64,000 nt of DNA, taken from Prorocentrum cordatum. Lineage: Eukaryota; Sar; Dinophyceae; Prorocentrales; Prorocentraceae. The notes beneath the pieces were generated by a model. That model ran no database searches, was not told the DNA's origin, and was given only the letters and a program-made list of their open reading frames with translations. This document shows, in pieces, positions 61,208-64,000 of the stretch. The DNA lies in assembly GCA_963575745.1 (NCBI GenBank), contig CAUYUJ010016715.1, positions 620,001-684,000 of the forward strand, written 5' to 3'. Made by a program: the position numbers and the translations under genes. Each line of letters opens with the position of its first letter. Position 1 is the stretch's first letter.

Positions 61208-62947
61208 ATGGCGCAGACGTTGGTGGACTCCACGCGCGAGCACGGCCACCGCGACCACCCCCCCTTGCACGAGCACATGTGGGACATAGCCCTGGCCATG
61301 CAGCGCGAGGGTGACCGCCAGCCAGCCGCTCAGCGCAGCCAGCCCATGCAGAGCGAGGGCGACCAACCAGCCGCTCAGCACAGCCAGTCCATTCCCGCGG
61401 GGTCGACATGCGACCAGCCAGCCGATCAGCCCAGCCAGCCCATGCAGAGCGAGGGTGACCAGCCAGCCGCTCAGCACAGCCAGCCCATGCAACGGGATGG
61501 CGACCAGCCAGCCGATCAGCCCAGCCAGCCCATGCAACGCGAAGGTGACCAGCCAGCCGCTCAGCACAGCCAGCCCATGCAACGGGATGGCGACCCGCCA
61601 GCCGCTCAGCACAGCCAGCCCGTTTCCGTGGAGTCGACATGCGACCAGCCAGCCGCTCAGCACAGCCAGCCCATGCAACGAGAGGGTGACCAGCCAGCCG
61701 CTCAGCGCAGCCCGCCCGTGCACCGCGAGGGCGACCAGCCAGCCGCTCAGCACAGCCAGCCCATGCAACGGGATGGCGACCAGCCAGCCGCTCAGCACAG
61801 CCAGCAGATTCCCGTGGAGTCGACAGGAGGCCAGCCAGCCGCTCAGCACAACCAGCCCACGCAGGAGTCACCGTTGCCAGACCGCATGCCAGACGACTCA
61901 GAACAACGCAGGCGCTACCACGAACGGGTTGGCATGTCAGATCCCGAGCGTCAGATGGCGCCAGCCTCGAGCCCCACGCGCACGGCACATCCGAGCGGCG
62001 CTGGAGCAGCCGACGACCTCGGAGCCATTGCCCCAATGGAAGCCGAACCACCTGCTGATCAGAGGGGCACCCAACCGTGCGAAGTGGGCTCCAGCAGCGG
62101 CGGCGACAGCGGTGGCCCCATTAACGTCAAGCTCGAGACTGATCGGGCAGGGGGTGGCCACTCGCAAGACCTAATGCAGCGCGTGAACCAATTGGAGACA
62201 TTCCTGACACAGAAAGGGGAGGAGGAGCTCAAGAAGCAGGCTGCGAAGGAGTTGGGCGGCACAGATGCCCAGCTCATCAAACAGTTAGAGGACGCAATCA
62301 AAGACGGAGTGAAAACGAGAACCCCTGTGGCGCAGCAGTTCGAGAGGGCGGTGCACAAAGACCCGAAGCTGAAAGAGGCACGGGTGGGCGTATATATGAT
62401 TCCCCCGAACGCTCCCATATGATGTCCTAGACCATAACCAGTGGTCATTATGATGAACACCTAGAACAGTTGCAGGTGCCATTCACGAATGGGACCTGCT
62501 ACGGTTCGCTGCAGCCCGCCTGTGCCACCTGCAAGTAGTAGCAGTGAGCCGCAGCGAACCTACATCACTAGAGCTGAGGAACCTGGGGGGGCATGAGATA
62601 GTGCATCGCCCGACCGCGCCCGCAGGCGCTGAAGGCGGTCGGCAACACGGTCGCCGCGAAGCAACCGTTCAGGAAGGAGTGGGCCATGAGGAAGCTGAAG
62701 ACGTTGAAGGAGGTATTCAGCAAGACGGAAGTATACAAAAAGGCGGGAGGGGATTGGAGGTGGAGCATTGCTGTGGCGGCAAGACAGCAGCGTGCACGAT
62801 TGTTTCTGGCATTGTCTGTGTTCGTAGTCTCTCTCTCTCTCGCTCTCTCTCCTCCCCCCTCCCTCCCTCTCCGCCCCGTCTGCATCTCGCGCCCCCTCTG
62901 TCTCTCCTCATGTCTCTCTCTCGCGCTCTCCCTCTCTCTCTATATCG

Positions 62948-63008
<61 letters not shown>

Positions 63009-63076
63009 TCTCTCATCTCTATTGTTATCCCTGCAGGTGCTGCGTGTATCCCTCTGGATCCCTCACGTTCTCTCGG

Positions 63077-63133
<57 letters not shown>

Positions 63134-63294
63134 TTCTCTGGCCCCCTGTCCACGATGCTCCCCATATCTCTTTCTCTCTCTCTCTCTCTCTCTCGTTATC
63201 GCTCTCTCTCGCTCCATCTACATAGATATTGGCATAGAGGGAGGGTGGGCACCGAGAGATAGGAGAGGAGGGAGATGACAAAAGCGAGAGAGGG

Positions 63295-63349
<55 letters not shown>

Positions 63350-64000
63350 AAACAAAAAACAACAACAAAAAAACACGAGACAGGGAGAACGAACGAAGGA
63401 GAGATCTCGCTCTCGCCCACCCTGGGTCACACCGCGCGCGCATTATTATCTCGGGAGGTGTCGACCGAGAAAGCGACGTACAAGAGCTTCTCGAAGATCG
63501 TTCAGGCGGGCGCCAGGGGGGAGGGGGAGGGGGCAAGCGATGCGCAAGCATGGCAGGTCGAAACAGCGGCCTTCTGCGTCGTGTGATCCTCCATGCACCC
63601 TCTCATCATTGTCTTGCTTCTGCGTTCATTGATCCCGCCCCCTCATCTCGTCCTTCTTCCCATCGGCCTACAGCGCCGACCGTTTCATGGAGGCGCAGGG
63701 TTGGCTCGTGTGCGTGCGTTCGCATCAGTTGCGTCGCGCTCAGTGGCAGTGCGCGACGTCGAACTCACAGCGCGCGTGCTCTCACGAATGGTCGCGCGAG
63801 CACGCGCGTTGTGAGTTCGAACGGGGGGCGGGCAGGAAGAAGGGGGTTACGACGACCCCGCCAAAATAGTTGCCGCCCAGAACTACGTCGAGAGCTGCAT
63901 CAAGATGGGCGGCGACTGGTGCAGGTGGGACGACATGGCCAAGCGCATGCGCTACCTCTACCTCGAAGTCGGCAGGCGGGAGGAGATGGAGAAGGCGTGG
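61208..64000 (+). CDS. Gene B, Asp-Gln-Pro-Ala repeat protein, runs off the right edge
   Basis: First exon to 62383 (479 codons from 60947; a plausible Met is at 61208, upstream start unresolved). A leader is followed by about fifteen 15-residue GDQPAAQHSQPMQRE repeats, a hydrophilic stretch, then MQRVNQLETFLTQKGEEEL, KQLEDAIKDGVKTRTPVAQQ and FERAVHKDPKLKEAR. Donor CGG|GTGGGC. The next exon, 62626 to about 62750 (acceptor CGCCCGCAG, phase 0), gives KQPFRKEWAMRKLKTLKEVF and SKTEVYKKAGGDW. A further exon from 63458 (acceptor CGGGAG) gives VSTEKATYKSFSKIVQ. The exon 63836-64000 (acceptor GGGCAG) gives YDDPAKIVAAQNYVESCIKM and WDDMAKRMRYLYLEVGR. The FRKEWA, GGDW and NYVESCIKMGGDW blocks recall a large uncharacterised dinoflagellate protein family, from memory. 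Function unknown. Confidence 0.65.
61300..61865 (+). repeat. 45-bp coding minisatellite of gene B
   Basis: Units CAGCCAGCCGCTCAGCACAG plus CCAGCCCATGCA(A/G)(C/A)G(G/C) of about 45 bp, with longer variants carrying GTGGAGTCGACATGCGAC. The repeat keeps frame, unlike the satellites elsewhere in the window, which supports translation. Confidence 0.9.
62828..63220 (+). repeat. (CT)n microsatellites
   Basis: Three long (CT)n runs separated by short unique links (ATTGTTATCCCTGCAGGTGC, CCACGATGCTCCCCATATC). Between the 62.7-kb and 63.46-kb exons of gene B, so intronic. Confidence 0.9.
63296..63348 (+). repeat. (GA)n microsatellite
   Basis: Pure GA run followed by AACAAACAAAAAACAACAAC. The opposite polarity to the (CT)n runs just upstream means the intron RNA could fold into a long CU/GA-type stem. 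Confidence 0.9.

Larger units (their letters stand above)
56429..61621 (+). repeat. 5.2-kb duplicated block, copy 2
   Basis: Second copy of 51156-56328. The poly-C run in front of gene B is about 30 bases longer than in copy 1 (60989-61027). Beyond 61621 the sequence continues uniquely. Confidence 0.97.

Noticed and set aside
60669-62051. 460-residue minus-strand open frame over gene B
   Set aside because: It is the mirror of the in-frame 45-bp coding minisatellite; a repeat of length divisible by three keeps several frames open. The plus strand has phase-consistent splice sites.

Overview
This window reads as a nuclear scaffold piece from a dinoflagellate (Prorocentrum or a Symbiodiniaceae relative would fit; the species is not resolved). 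The reasons are: GC-rich DNA dominated by satellites, microsatellites and palindromic repeats; coding sequence only as short exon-like islands with GT, GC or apparently GA donors; KRPA-type lysine/arginine-proline-alanine repeats that I associate with dinoflagellate proteins; and scattered relics of Pif1-like helicases, reverse transcriptases and a retroelement methyltransferase-like domain. No bacterial operon, rRNA, tRNA or CRISPR array was recognised. Family assignments are from memory and sequence inspection; no search was run.

Layout. 0-4.9 kb: microsatellites, a 310-bp-spaced direct repeat, and a minus-strand retroelement relic (reverse transcriptase to RNase H to methyltransferase-like). 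4.9-10.2 kb: two arrays of a ~101-bp satellite, each followed by a purine tract, one conserved motif and a broken Pif1-like helicase 3' end on the minus strand. 10.2-16.7 kb: layered satellite arrays in alternating orientation, forming two large imperfect palindromes. 16.7-20.6 kb: a 356-bp duplication, a 49-bp satellite, a third relic of the 101-bp satellite module, and (GGA)n tracts. 20.7-21.6 kb: the clearest single exon, with a near-perfect initiation context and a GTGAGT donor. 21.9-34.1 kb: dispersed repeats, including four foldback elements built from GATGCATCGGC units. 27.4-41.5 kb: five minus-strand exon-like islands encoding Glu/Lys/Ala-rich helices, possibly one long-intron coiled-coil gene. 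33.5-38.4 kb: decamer and longer tandem repeats. 39.2-40.3 kb: a LINE-type relic and a small TIR element. 41.5-48.4 kb: a composite macrorepeat in five direct and two inverted copies. 50.1-64 kb: the most gene-rich part.

The 50-64 kb part holds a 5.2-kb block present twice (51156-56328 and 56429-61621), separated by exactly 100 N. Each block carries gene A, an acidic/KRPA protein ending in a SUMO-interaction-like motif, and the start of gene B, a protein with 15-residue Asp-Gln-Pro-Ala repeats; gene B continues past the right edge in copy 2. For gene A the splice phases of five successive exons agree with each other, but only if the ribosome, or the assembly, shifts by -1 at a GGGCCCA heptamer sitting just before an in-frame TAG. 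That site, the foldback elements, and the satellite-plus-helicase module are the most promising leads.
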